A stretch of DNA of 22,645 bases from a virus: positions 1-22,645 of IMG/VR virus record IMGVR_UViG_3300024255_003004, one strand, 5' to 3'. The number at the start of each line of letters is the position of its first letter. Positions within the stretch are counted from its first letter, which is position 1. The position numbers were made by a program, and so were the translations under genes. Positions 1-6,416 of this stretch are shown piece after piece. The notes below the pieces were generated by a model. The model saw only the letters and a list, made by a program, of their open reading frames with translations, had not been told where the DNA came from and did no database searches.

Positions 1-15
1 GCCTCCCCTAAAATT

Positions 16-741
16 CTATTCGTCGCCATAGACCGATAAAACTTCTTTTACAGCCTCATGCCTTTCAATGTCTCCTTGTTCGAAACGGACTACGTCCAGG
101 TGCTTGTTTTGACCGTGTGATTCAAATTGGTGAATAAAGTCAATCAAACCGTTATCTACTTTACGATCTGCTTGAGCTAAGTCACCAGTAACGACCATCT
201 CTGAGTTATCTCCTAGCCTTGTTAATAACATTTTCATCTGGTTAGGGGTTGCGTTTTGCATTTCATCTGCAATAATATATGCGTCTTTGAAAGTTCTACC
301 ACGCATAAATGCTAGTGGAGCAATCTCAATTATGCCTTCTTCAATCATGCCTTCAATTTGTTTTGCATCAAAATATTCTCTTAACACATCAAATATAGGT
401 CTTGTCCAAGGCGCCATTTTTTGTTCTAGCGTACCTGGTAAAAACCCTAGATCTTCGTCAACCGACACTGCTGGTCTTGTTACAATGATCTTATCAATAT
501 TACCTTCTTTAAACTTCTTCACAGCCGCTTGGACTGCTAACATAGTTTTACCCGTGCCAGCAGGACCAATAGCAAAAACTATTGATTTGGTCGTATCTAG
601 CAATTTTAGGATATATGTTTCTTGATGTTTATTTCTTGGAATAAGTTGTACTGATGTTTTCTTGTTAAAAGTATTGAATTCGATAACATTGCTGTTACCG
701 TTTGCGACCCGTTTATCACGAGCTTTTCTCTTTGCACCCAT
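16..741 (-). CDS. phoH: PhoH-like P-loop ATPase
   Basis: This 241-residue protein matches the PhoH family of cytoplasmic P-loop NTPases, common in marine phages and often linked to phosphate stress or RNA metabolism, although the phage role is unproven. Visible motifs are a Walker A, GPAGTGKT (residues 59-66), a Walker B-like IIADEMQN, and a following VVTGDLAQAD segment typical of the family. The N-terminus is basic. The start is supported by a strong Shine-Dalgarno (AGGAGGAC on the minus strand, + strand 747-754) just upstream of the ATG. It is the only gene here on the minus strand and is divergent from the next gene. The stop codon lies at 16-18, so the gene is complete. Confidence 0.93.
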   Translation of the reverse strand: MGAKRKARDKRVANGNSNVIEFNTFNKKTSVQLIPRNKHQETYILKLLDTTKSIVFAIGPAGTGKTMLAVQAAVKKFKEGNIDKIIVTRPAVSVDEDLGFLPGTLEQKMAPWTRPIFDVLREYFDAKQIEGMIEEGIIEIAPLAFMRGRTFKDAYIIADEMQNATPNQMKMLLTRLGDNSEMVVTGDLAQADRKVDNGLIDFIHQFESHGQNKHLDVVRFEQGDIERHEAVKEVLSVYGDE

Positions 742-896
742 TAATTGTCCTCCTATATGGATAACTGGAGCAGGAAATGTTTACCCGTAGGCTATATCTC
801 CTACAAAAGTATTTACCTCCGTAGACACATTATAAAAATATATGTTAACTAACTTATGCGGATAAATAAGTATATAAGAATATTGGAAGCAAACTC
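742..896. promoter_or_regulatory. divergent intergenic region, phoH leader and upstream region of the 897 gene
   Basis: This 155-base gap separates the two divergent genes and is the longest gene-free stretch in the window. It holds the phoH Shine-Dalgarno (747-754), a small inverted repeat GTAGG/CCTAC (787-791 and 800-804, eight-base loop) that would lie in the phoH leader, and a minus-strand TATAAT (829-834) without a good -35 box. The + strand late box at 861-868 is listed separately. I see no tRNA or small gene in it. Confidence 0.45.
861..868 (+). promoter_or_regulatory. T4-like late promoter box GATAAATA
   Basis: GATAAATA matches seven of eight bases of the T4 late promoter box TATAAATA, recognised by the gp55-type sigma with the gp45 clamp. 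It lies 28 bases before the ATG at 897, a normal distance for a short leader. By eye, ATAAATA occurs six times on the + strand of this window and always at gene junctions, which supports a real signal. Confidence 0.6.
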
Positions 897-1430
897 ATGC
901 AAGATATAATGAATATTATTAAAAATGTTGAATCTATCTATGATAGCAATACAGCATTTAATGTATTAAAAGACTTTGAAAAAGTCCTAGACGAACTTGA
1001 TCTTTACGTTTATAAGAACTGGGAAGATGGCGAACTTGCTATGGGTCCACAAATTGATAGACATTGGGTAACCTGTGGCTTTATGTGGGAAAAGGAAAAT
1101 ATGCCTGATCCTATGGGAGGCAAGCGTTTACTAGATTATGATTGTAAAGTACGCTTTAAGAAAGATACAATACTAGTTCCTAGAAAAATTACTAACCCTG
1201 ATGATATACGTCCTGGTAGTAAAAAAGGTAAACTTGATCGTAAACCAATTTGGATAGTAGAGATTCAAATGCCTAAGAAACTTATTATAGATATAGTAGG
1301 ACAAATGGATACAGAATCATATGCACAACAACCTGCTAACGATGCGGCACCACAAGCACAAGCAGAAGAACAACCAGCAGACGCGGCAGTAGCGGCGGCT
1401 CCAGCACCTGAAGTAGAGGCGACAGTATAA
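897..1430 (+). CDS. unidentified phage protein with Ala/Pro/Gln-rich tail
   Basis: I do not recognise this 177-residue protein. Residues 1 to about 140 look like a folded alpha/beta domain with many aromatic residues (WEDGELAMGPQIDRHW, then an MWEKENMPDP segment). The last 35 residues are a low-complexity tail rich in Ala, Pro, Gln and Glu, probably disordered. The ATG lies 28 bases after a late-type box, so late expression is likely. Its stop codon TAA overlaps the ATG of the next gene (1430), so the two are probably translationally coupled and may act together. A virion or assembly role is possible from late expression but is not shown by any motif. Confidence 0.8.
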   Translation: MQDIMNIIKNVESIYDSNTAFNVLKDFEKVLDELDLYVYKNWEDGELAMGPQIDRHWVTCGFMWEKENMPDPMGGKRLLDYDCKVRFKKDTILVPRKITNPDDIRPGSKKGKLDRKPIWIVEIQMPKKLIIDIVGQMDTESYAQQPANDAAPQAQAEEQPADAAVAAAPAPEVEATV

Positions 1431-2146
1431 TGGGATTAAAAGCAGGCGATCTTAGAGACACATTAGATCATACATTTGAAGTTGACTCTTTTGCAAGCAA
1501 AATGGGTGAAGATAAAGACATTGTAACAATGAGCTTTAGTCTTAAAGAAAAAGCCGCGGCAGATGACTTAATGGCTTTCTTAGAAAGAGGTTACGGATTT
1601 ATACTAGACGCAGATGCAACATCAGGCGAACAACGTGACGGCACATATAAAGTGTTTGTTGAACTTGCTAGAGATAAAGAAGTACACAATAACATCATGG
1701 AACTAATAGATGGTGTTAAGAGTCTTGCTGAAATGGACGACTTTAAATTTAGATACTATAAAAACTGGCGTTCAAATGATGTAACACAAGAAGCATTAGA
1801 AGAACTTATACCAAATGACCCAGACAACTATGGTATTAAAGTTGAAGAAGCAAGAATGAGTAATTATAAAGAGTTCTTTAATAAGAGCTTTTTAGACGAA
1901 GTAGAACTTAAAGAAACTAAGTTAAGTATATCAAAGAAATATTCAGATCCGTTATTCTTTGAATTTATTGATTTCGGTGATGTAGTAAATATAAAAGATA
2001 ACATTGATGGCAAATTCGACATAATGGAGAGCTATCCTGAAATACTCTTTTTGACCAAGTATATTGGTGACTACAACATAAGTAAGTATGGAGACAAACT
2101 TGTCTTTGAGAATAAAGATAAGGGTCTCGTTTTAAAAAGGATCTAA
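1430..2146 (+). CDS. unidentified conserved-type phage protein, partner of the upstream gene
   Basis: This 238-residue acidic protein has no motif that I can assign to a known function. It begins MGLKAGDLRD and has alternating beta and helical segments (VTMSFSLKEKAAADDLMAFL; DDFKFRYYKNWRS; ILFLTKYIGDYNISKYG). It has no signal peptide or membrane segment. Its ATG overlaps the previous stop codon (TAATG), implying translational coupling. The overall look recalls unnamed proteins that I believe are conserved in marine T4-like phages, but that is memory and not a search result. The following endolysin starts two bases after its stop codon. Confidence 0.8.
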   Translation: MGLKAGDLRDTLDHTFEVDSFASKMGEDKDIVTMSFSLKEKAAADDLMAFLERGYGFILDADATSGEQRDGTYKVFVELARDKEVHNNIMELIDGVKSLAEMDDFKFRYYKNWRSNDVTQEALEELIPNDPDNYGIKVEEARMSNYKEFFNKSFLDEVELKETKLSISKKYSDPLFFEFIDFGDVVNIKDNIDGKFDIMESYPEILFLTKYIGDYNISKYGDKLVFENKDKGLVLKRI

Positions 2147-2147
2147 A

Positions 2148-3014
2148 ATGTTTGAACTACAAAAAGAACACCTGGCACAATTAATTCCAGGGAACGATAA
2201 CGTTGACGGATGGCATGAAGCTCTTGTAGCAATTATGCCTAAGTATGGTATTAACACAGTAAGACGTGCCGCACACTTTATTAGTCAGTGCGCACATGAA
2301 TCTAACAACTTCCGTAGTTTACAAGAAAATTTAAACTATAGTGAAAAAGCACTTAACGCAGTCTTTGGCAGATACTTTGGTCCAGCACCAAAACGTAATG
2401 CGGCAGAATATGCACGTAACCCAGAGATGATTGCTAACTATGTTTATCAAGACGAGTTTCGTAAATATAAAATGGGCAACGTTAACGAAGGTGACGGTTG
2501 GTTATTTAGAGGACGTGGACTAAAGCAATTAACAGGACGTGAAAACTATACACGTTTTGGCGCAACAGTAGACATGACAGCAGAACAAGCGGCTGAATAT
2601 GTTGCTACTGAAAAGGGTGCTGTTGAATCAGCATGTTGGTTCTGGGACGCAAATAATTTAAATTCTATTGCAGACACAGATGACGTTGTAAAAATGACTA
2701 AGAAAATTAACGGTGGTAACATCGGACTTGAGTCACGTCAGAAGCGTTATACAAAAGCAATGGAAGTATTTGGTAGCCCAGTAACACTTGCAGACGATGC
2801 AGGTGATGATGATTTTGATATCGATGATATTGGAGTACTACGCAAAGGTTGCAGAGGCGAAGGTGTACAAATGATGCAAGAAGCATTAGGCATTGGCGCA
2901 GATGGAATTTTTGGTCCAGGTACAGAACGCAAATTAAAAGAGTGGCAAGCAAGTAAAGGCTTAACAGCAGACGGAATAGCCGGACCTGCTACACTCGGAG
3001 AGTTACTAGGCTAA
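2148..3014 (+). CDS. endolysin: GH19 glycoside hydrolase with peptidoglycan-binding domain
   Basis: This 288-residue protein is predicted to cut the peptidoglycan glycan strand during lysis. The N-terminal GH19 (chitinase-like) domain covers about residues 1-212. AHES (Glu51) fits the catalytic acid, and GDGWLFRGRGLKQLTGRENY (115-134) is a typical GH19 signature. An acidic linker (about 215-230, ADDAGDDDFDIDD) leads to a C-terminal PG_binding_1 domain (about 231-288) with the usual GADGIFGPGT and TADGIAGPAT repeats. There is no signal peptide, so it would need a holin to reach the wall. It is followed nine bases later by the spanin pair, which makes this a lysis cassette. Confidence 0.92.
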   Translation: MFELQKEHLAQLIPGNDNVDGWHEALVAIMPKYGINTVRRAAHFISQCAHESNNFRSLQENLNYSEKALNAVFGRYFGPAPKRNAAEYARNPEMIANYVYQDEFRKYKMGNVNEGDGWLFRGRGLKQLTGRENYTRFGATVDMTAEQAAEYVATEKGAVESACWFWDANNLNSIADTDDVVKMTKKINGGNIGLESRQKRYTKAMEVFGSPVTLADDAGDDDFDIDDIGVLRKGCRGEGVQMMQEALGIGADGIFGPGTERKLKEWQASKGLTADGIAGPATLGELLG

Positions 3015-3022
3015 TTACAATT

Positions 3023-3508
3023 ATGTTTAGTTCAATTAAAATTGCTATGATAGTCGTTGCCCTTGCTACAGCAGGCGGCGGCTTTCTACATTACAAAAAT
3101 GTTAAAGCAGACTTAGAAACAGCTAAAGCAAATAATATATTACTAGAGGCGTCCATTGATGGACAGAAGGCTGTAATTGCACAGCAGGCTAATGATTTTA
3201 AATCAATACTAGCCGCTAACGAAAAACTACAAGCACAAAACAAAGTTTTATCAAACGAGTTTAAAGCACTAGATGAACGCTTTAATAAAATCAACGGTCA
3301 AGGCGAAGTACGTGATATAGGTAAACTTGCTGTTGAGCGTAGTAGCTCAGTTGAACGTGTTATTAATGGTGCTACCAAAAAAGCAATGAGATGTGTAGAA
3401 ATTGCAATGGGTGCGCCGCTAACGGAGAAAGAGATTAATGCAACTAAGAAATCACAGATCAATTCTGAGTGTCCTAGCATTGCTAACCCTAACTACATTC
3501 CTTACTAG
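3023..3508 (+). CDS. i-spanin (Rz-like inner membrane spanin subunit)
   Basis: The 161-residue protein has one N-terminal membrane segment (about residues 4-22) followed by a long Gln/Lys/Glu/Ala-rich region (about 28-95) predicted to be coiled coil, then a periplasmic tail ending in NPNYIPY. This is the architecture of an i-spanin, which joins an outer-membrane lipoprotein to fuse the inner and outer membranes at the last step of lysis. The identification rests on architecture and context: it lies directly after the endolysin, and a lipoprotein gene starts inside its 3' end in the +1 frame. Spanins diverge too far for residue motifs to help. Confidence 0.82.
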   Translation: MFSSIKIAMIVVALATAGGGFLHYKNVKADLETAKANNILLEASIDGQKAVIAQQANDFKSILAANEKLQAQNKVLSNEFKALDERFNKINGQGEVRDIGKLAVERSSSVERVINGATKKAMRCVEIAMGAPLTEKEINATKKSQINSECPSIANPNYIPY

Positions 3509-3830
3509 TTGTAGTACGGTACAAAAGTTAGATGTGTTTGCTACTGAAGTAGAAAGAGCACCTTTAAATCTACCCAATCCTGACACACCTAAACTAGAAG
3601 AACTTAGATGGACTATCATTACTAGCGAAAACGCACAAGAAGTATTTGCTAAAATGCAAGAGCAAGGTAAAGACCCTGTACTGTTTGGTTTAAGTGATGA
3701 TGACTATGAGTTGTTATCTAAGAACTTTGCACAGATACGTGCTTACATGATACAACAAGGTTTAACACTTGAACAGTATCGTGAATATTATGAACCAAAA
3801 GAAGAAACAGGAAAGGAAAATGCCAATTAA
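3438..3830 (+). CDS. o-spanin-like outer membrane lipoprotein
   Basis: The 130-residue protein starts with a charged N-region (MQLRNHR), a hydrophobic stretch and a lipobox LTSC (22-25), so Cys25 would be lipidated and the mature protein would have about 106 residues. The mature part begins with a Pro-rich stretch (LNLPNPDTPK), as is common in o-spanins. The ATG has a GGAG about ten bases upstream. The first 71 bases overlap the i-spanin in another frame, and the signal peptide is encoded by the i-spanin's C-terminal codons. This overlapping layout is typical of Rz/Rz1 pairs, although the mature part is longer than Rz1 of lambda. Confidence 0.82.
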   Translation: MQLRNHRSILSVLALLTLTTFLTSCSTVQKLDVFATEVERAPLNLPNPDTPKLEELRWTIITSENAQEVFAKMQEQGKDPVLFGLSDDDYELLSKNFAQIRAYMIQQGLTLEQYREYYEPKEETGKENAN

Positions 3831-4002
3831 ATTTAGGCCTAGCCAGAAGGTAAGAGATAAAAACTCTGGCAAATACATTACAACACACTTTTATATTAAA
3901 AGTACACCAACAACTGAGTTACAAGAATTTTTAGAAAATCATAACTCACGTCCCAAGCACAAAGTTAAAGTAAAGAAAGAATTAACACGTAGAGGCTTAT
4001 AA
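3820..4002 (+). CDS. small basic protein, unidentified
   Basis: The likely start is the ATG at 3820, preceded by AGGAAA, giving 60 residues that begin MPIKFRPSQKVRDKNSGKYI. The same frame is open back to 3769, but that ATG has no ribosome site and would add codons wholly inside the o-spanin gene. The protein is strongly basic (many Lys and Arg) with no membrane segment, and ends KKELTRRGL. The motif pattern resembles a short protein that I believe recurs in marine T4-like phages, but no function is known to me. It overlaps the o-spanin stop by a few bases and ends at the ATG of the next gene. Confidence 0.75.
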   Translation: MPIKFRPSQKVRDKNSGKYITTHFYIKSTPTTELQEFLENHNSRPKHKVKVKKELTRRGL

Positions 4003-4193
4003 TGCTAAACTACGTTATTATTATTTCAGCCGCATTAATTGCCGCACTTTTTTTATCTGGCATAACCTGGTTCATCTACGATTTACTATTTGGTAAAGAA
4101 GGAACTAAAGGACTTGCTGAAGTTCCTTTTACAAGTCCACTGAGTGGCGAAGTACGTACAGCAAAACAATCACGTCAGGATCATATAGTATGA
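4002..4193 (+). CDS. small single-pass membrane protein
   Basis: A 63-residue protein with one hydrophobic segment (about residues 3-27, rich in Ile, Ala and Leu) and a hydrophilic C-terminal tail of about 35 residues (EVPFTSPLSGEVRTAKQSRQ). The ATG overlaps the stop codon of the preceding gene (TAATG), so translation is likely coupled. It is the first of a run of tiny membrane proteins after the spanins. A lysis-related role (holin, antiholin or accessory) is possible by context only. Confidence 0.65.
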   Translation: MLNYVIIISAALIAALFLSGITWFIYDLLFGKEGTKGLAEVPFTSPLSGEVRTAKQSRQDHIV

Positions 4194-4291
4194 TCAATTG
4201 GCTTAGTGATCTACTAGGCCGTTGGTTAGAACGTTCGTGGCAACGCAAAGCAAACAAGTTTCAAAAAAATTATCCCCGTTACCGAAAGTAA
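4190..4291 (+). CDS. 33-residue cationic small protein
   Basis: The ATG at 4190 overlaps the previous stop codon as ATGA and opens a 33-residue frame, MINWLSDLLGRWLERSW followed by a strongly basic, Tyr-containing tail to the TAA at 4289-4291. The N-terminal half would form an amphipathic helix with three Trp, and the tail is rich in Lys, Arg and Gln. This suggests a membrane-surface peptide, but the function is unknown. The stop codon sits inside a weak terminator-like hairpin. The call rests on the ATGA junction and gene packing, not on homology. Confidence 0.5.
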   Translation: MINWLSDLLGRWLERSWQRKANKFQKNYPRYRK

Positions 4292-4301
4292 CACCTTTTT
4301 T
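4278..4301 (+). terminator. weak rho-independent terminator candidate
   Basis: A five-base-pair stem, GTTAC (4278-4282) and GTAAC (4288-4292), with a five-base loop is followed after three bases by six T (4296-4301). It ends the lysis gene string just before a late box and a sigma70-type promoter, where a terminator makes sense. The stem is short, so read-through is likely. Confidence 0.35.
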
Positions 4302-4310
4302 ATTCATTTA

Positions 4311-4318
4311 GATAAATA
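4311..4318 (+). promoter_or_regulatory. T4-like late promoter box GATAAATA
   Basis: GATAAATA lies 20 bases after the stop codon at 4291 and 44 bases before the ATG at 4363. It sits four bases upstream of a sigma70-type -35 box, so the small membrane gene run may have both early and late promoters in tandem. Confidence 0.5.
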
Positions 4319-4321
4319 TGG

Positions 4322-4350
4322 TTGACTTATAAAGGTTTATAAGTTATTAT
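4322..4350 (+). promoter_or_regulatory. sigma70-type promoter with spacer palindrome
   Basis: TTGACT (4322-4327) and TATTAT (4345-4350) are separated by 17 bases, a good match to a host vegetative sigma promoter. The spacer is almost filled by a perfect inverted repeat, ACTTATAAA-GG-TTTATAAGT (4325-4344), which could be an operator. The promoter would serve the small membrane genes from 4363 onward. Confidence 0.55.
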
Positions 4351-4362
4351 TATAAAACTTGA

Positions 4363-4473
4363 ATGAAACCTCCAAGAATTGACATAGATTCGATTCGAGA
4401 TAAACTCGAAATGGGCGCACTCGTGGCGATCTTTGTATTGTCTTTGTTGGGAGTAAACACATACACACATTAA
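4363..4473 (+). CDS. 36-residue single-pass membrane protein
   Basis: A short frame of 36 residues begins MKPPRIDIDSIRDKLEMG and continues with a hydrophobic segment (about residues 17-31, ALVAIFVLSLLGV) ending in YTH. It looks like a tiny single-pass membrane protein with a charged cytoplasmic N-terminus. It is the first gene after the sigma70-type promoter at 4322-4350. No clear Shine-Dalgarno is visible (AACTTGA upstream). The frame fills an otherwise empty gap and its composition suits a real peptide, but it has no known family. Confidence 0.5.
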   Translation: MKPPRIDIDSIRDKLEMGALVAIFVLSLLGVNTYTH

Positions 4474-4483
4474 GAGAAAACAC

Positions 4484-4618
4484 ATGACACAGATGATTTT
4501 AAAATTAAAACAAGACGAGCGAGTTTGCAAATTCTGCAACATTGTAGAAGGCTTGTTATTAGTTTCATTTCCGATTGCCTTACCATTTTTTATAATGGTT
4601 GCATCAACAAGATACTAA
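4484..4618 (+). CDS. 44-residue membrane protein with CxxC
   Basis: The ATG at 4484, with AGAGAAAA upstream, opens a 44-residue frame. The N-terminus is charged (MTQMILKLKQDERVCKFC) and contains a CxxC pair (Cys15 and Cys18), followed by one hydrophobic segment (about 22-41, VEGLLLVSFPIALPFFIMVA) and a short tail. Cytoplasmic zinc or redox chemistry at the CxxC is possible but untested. The TAA stop overlaps the next ATG (TAATG at 4616-4620), which supports both frames as genes. Confidence 0.55.
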   Translation: MTQMILKLKQDERVCKFCNIVEGLLLVSFPIALPFFIMVASTRY

Positions 4619-4785
4619 TGAGAGACGCAACACCCCAAGAAGTAAAAGAATGGCACGAAACTGACTACTGGATGAAAATGGACTTTGATCCATTAGTAAT
4701 GTTTGTAGTCATACCGACTATTATACAACTTATGGCCATGGGCCTAATGTTTGGTGTAATGGCCGTAAACAATGGCATTTTTTAA
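4618..4785 (+). CDS. 55-residue membrane protein
   Basis: The frame is open from 4525 but the sensible start is the ATG at 4618, which overlaps the previous stop codon (TAATG). The product has 55 residues: a charged N-terminus (MRDATPQEVKEWHETDYWMK) and one Met-rich hydrophobic segment (about 26-50) before a short tail NNGIF. It has an unusual density of Met in and around the membrane segment. No family is recognised. It overlaps the next gene by 14 bases. Confidence 0.6.
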   Translation: MRDATPQEVKEWHETDYWMKMDFDPLVMFVVIPTIIQLMAMGLMFGVMAVNNGIF

Positions 4786-4933
4786 AGCTATACTCAAGAC
4801 CGTAATTGGCGTTGGTAGTATAGAAGACGTAAAAGTTACTCCACTAACTATTATAGTATTTGCCGCAGGTGTAATGCTTGTGTTCCTAGGTACTATAGCA
4901 TCTTTGCTACTATTAGCGTCAATTATAATATAA
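4772..4933 (+). CDS. 53-residue membrane protein
   Basis: The ATG at 4772 lies inside the end of the previous gene, in another frame, and opens 53 residues. Residues 1-20 (MAFFKAILKTVIGVGSIEDV) could be an amphipathic helix. Residues 24-53 are almost wholly hydrophobic and run to the C-terminus (IASLLLLASIII). The TAA stop is part of an exact TATAAATA late box. It could belong to a holin-like set, but there is no specific motif. Confidence 0.55.
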   Translation: MAFFKAILKTVIGVGSIEDVKVTPLTIIVFAAGVMLVFLGTIASLLLLASIII

Positions 4934-4936
4934 ATA
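4929..4936 (+). promoter_or_regulatory. T4 late promoter box, exact TATAAATA
   Basis: This is an exact match to the T4 late consensus. It contains the stop codon of the preceding gene (TAA 4931-4933) and lies 27 bases before the ATG at 4964, leaving room for a short leader with the AGAGGG ribosome site. It would drive the two larger membrane genes, including the holin candidate. Confidence 0.7.
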
Positions 4937-4963
4937 CACATAGTTAATTAACAGAGGGTTACT

Positions 4964-5245
4964 ATGTGGGAAATGATTGAACAAATGGCGAGCAATCGCT
5001 TATGGATTTATACAGCATTAGCTGGATCAGTATTTGGCGCTGGATTTTTATTCTGGTTTAAAGATACAAGAATGGCAACATGGGCAGTACAAAAGTTTGA
5101 TGCTACATTAGAATACCTAGCAGTACGTTGGGGCTGGACATGGTTACAAGATGATCCAGATGCTTGGCGTGTAAAATATCCAAAAATAACATCTAAAATA
5201 GATGAGCTTGAAAAACGTATTAAACATCTTGAGGGGAAAAGATAA
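4964..5245 (+). CDS. 93-residue membrane protein, possible lysis component
   Basis: The protein has one clear membrane segment (about residues 13-32, LWIYTALAGSVFGAGFLFWF), a Trp-rich middle (GWTWLQDDPDAW) and a C-terminal coiled-coil-like helix (SKIDELEKRIKHLEGKR). The ATG follows an AGAGGG ribosome site and an exact late box. Its stop overlaps the start of the EF-hand protein (TAATG), so the two are likely co-translated and may form a complex. A holin or antiholin role is possible from late expression and context, but a single membrane segment plus coiled coil is not decisive. Confidence 0.7.
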   Translation: MWEMIEQMASNRLWIYTALAGSVFGAGFLFWFKDTRMATWAVQKFDATLEYLAVRWGWTWLQDDPDAWRVKYPKITSKIDELEKRIKHLEGKR

Positions 5246-5571
5246 TGAGCGAAGAAGAAATTAAAAAGTCAGGGCACCATCCAGCAGATACAAACGGAGA
5301 CGGAAAAGTTTCTGATGAAGAACACCAAATGTATATGGAGTTCAAACGTAAAGAACTAGAAGACAGAGATGCTATGCGTGATGCACAGCGTCAAATGGCT
5401 TGGTTTGCATTGTTTGGTATGTTACTATATCCATTCGCAGTTGTGGTTGCAGTGTTTGCAGGCATTGACGAAGCGGCTAAGATTTTGGGCTCAATGGCAC
5501 CAACATACTTTGTATCAGTTGCGGCGATTGTAGCGGCATTCTATGCCAAAGAAGCAGTAGCTAAAAAGTAA
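5245..5571 (+). CDS. EF-hand membrane protein, holin candidate
   Basis: The 108-residue protein starts with a hydrophilic domain that contains a complete EF-hand calcium loop, DTNGDGKVSDEE (15-26; ligands D15, N17, D19, S23, E26). A charged helix follows (about 27-48), then two hydrophobic segments (about 49-71 and 82-101) joined by a short loop, and a basic tail (KEAVAKK). Two membrane helices with a charged N-terminus and basic tail fit class II holin architecture, and the gene is late-expressed beside the lysis cassette. The combination with an EF-hand is unusual. The holin role is inference. Confidence 0.75.
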   Translation: MSEEEIKKSGHHPADTNGDGKVSDEEHQMYMEFKRKELEDRDAMRDAQRQMAWFALFGMLLYPFAVVVAVFAGIDEAAKILGSMAPTYFVSVAAIVAAFYAKEAVAKK

Positions 5572-5601
5572 GTCAATAATTATATTGCATAGTGGCCTGT
5601 G

Positions 5602-5609
5602 CGATAAGT
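5602..5609 (+). promoter_or_regulatory. variant late-type box GATAAGTA
   Basis: GATAAGTA differs from GATAAATA by one base and lies six bases before the dnaJ ATG at 5616. The geometry is close to the late boxes before 9817 and 14019. It is a weak call because the box is imperfect. Confidence 0.25.
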
Positions 5610-5615
5610 AATAGT

Positions 5616-6416
5616 ATGGACCACTATAACACTCTTGGCGTTACAAAAACTGCCTCTCAAGCAGATATTAAAAAAGCCTACCGAAAACTCGCAATGAAAA
5701 ATCACCCCGATCGCGGAGGTGATGAATCTAACTTTCAAAAAATATCAGAAGCATATGATACACTTAGTGACCCAACTAAAAGGTCACAGTACGATAACCC
5801 AACACCGCAATTTAGATTTGACACTGGTGGGTTCCGTAGTAACCAAAATCCTTTTGAAGACTTTATGAGAGGATTTTCTCCGGGACAAAGAAAGAACAGA
5901 GACGTAACGATTAACCTTACGCTTAGTTTGCAAGACGTACTATCAGGTAAGTCATTAGCAACAAGGTATAAGATACAAAGTGGCAGAGTTAAAGAAGCTG
6001 ATATTGAAATACCAGCAGGTGTTGCACATGGCGTAAATATACGCTTTCGTGACCTAGGTGATGATAGTAACACGTATTTGCCATCAGGAGATCTAATTGT
6101 AAAAATTAGTGTAGTAGAACATCCATTATGGAAGCGTGAAGGTAATAACTTAGTAATAACTTTACTATGCTCAGTATTTGATTTATTATTGGGCGGAGAA
6201 GCTAAGTTTAAAACTTTAGATGGTAAAGACTTATCAGTAAAGATACCTAAAGGCACACAACCAACTGCTAAATTTGCAATTCCTAATTACGGTATACCTA
6301 ATGTTAAAGACGGACACAGAGGTAATATAATTGTTAAACTAAACCCTGCAATACCAAATATTGAGAATGAAGGTATTGTACAAGAGTTGGAGAGGATAAA
6401 AGATGCACTTAATTAA
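5616..6416 (+). CDS. dnaJ: DnaJ-like co-chaperone (J-domain protein)
   Basis: The 266-residue protein starts with a J domain (residues 2 to about 66) with the HPD motif at 30-32, which would stimulate host DnaK. A short Gly/Phe/Asn-rich linker (TGGFRSNQNPFEDF) leads into a DnaJ C-terminal substrate-binding region (about 95-255). The Cys-rich zinc finger of type I DnaJ is absent, so this is a type II form. The frame is open from a GTG at 5592, but the ATG at 5616 gives the usual MDHYNTLGV start. No Shine-Dalgarno is visible. The gene overlaps the deformylase gene by 14 bases, and the next genes also act on proteins. Confidence 0.9.
   Translation: MDHYNTLGVTKTASQADIKKAYRKLAMKNHPDRGGDESNFQKISEAYDTLSDPTKRSQYDNPTPQFRFDTGGFRSNQNPFEDFMRGFSPGQRKNRDVTINLTLSLQDVLSGKSLATRYKIQSGRVKEADIEIPAGVAHGVNIRFRDLGDDSNTYLPSGDLIVKISVVEHPLWKREGNNLVITLLCSVFDLLLGGEAKFKTLDGKDLSVKIPKGTQPTAKFAIPNYGIPNVKDGHRGNIIVKLNPAIPNIENEGIVQELERIKDALN

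Noticed and set aside
287-625. 112-residue frame on the + strand inside phoH
   Set aside because: It is antisense to a clear PhoH gene with intact motifs and has no ribosome site; it is a shadow frame.
4327-4542. 71-residue minus-strand frame over the small membrane genes
   Set aside because: It opposes two + strand frames with consistent packing and a promoter; it has no minus-strand ribosome site.
5592-5615. GTG start for dnaJ eight codons upstream
   Set aside because: The ATG at 5616 gives the typical J-domain start, while the upstream codons add MACAISNS without family match and overlap a possible promoter box.
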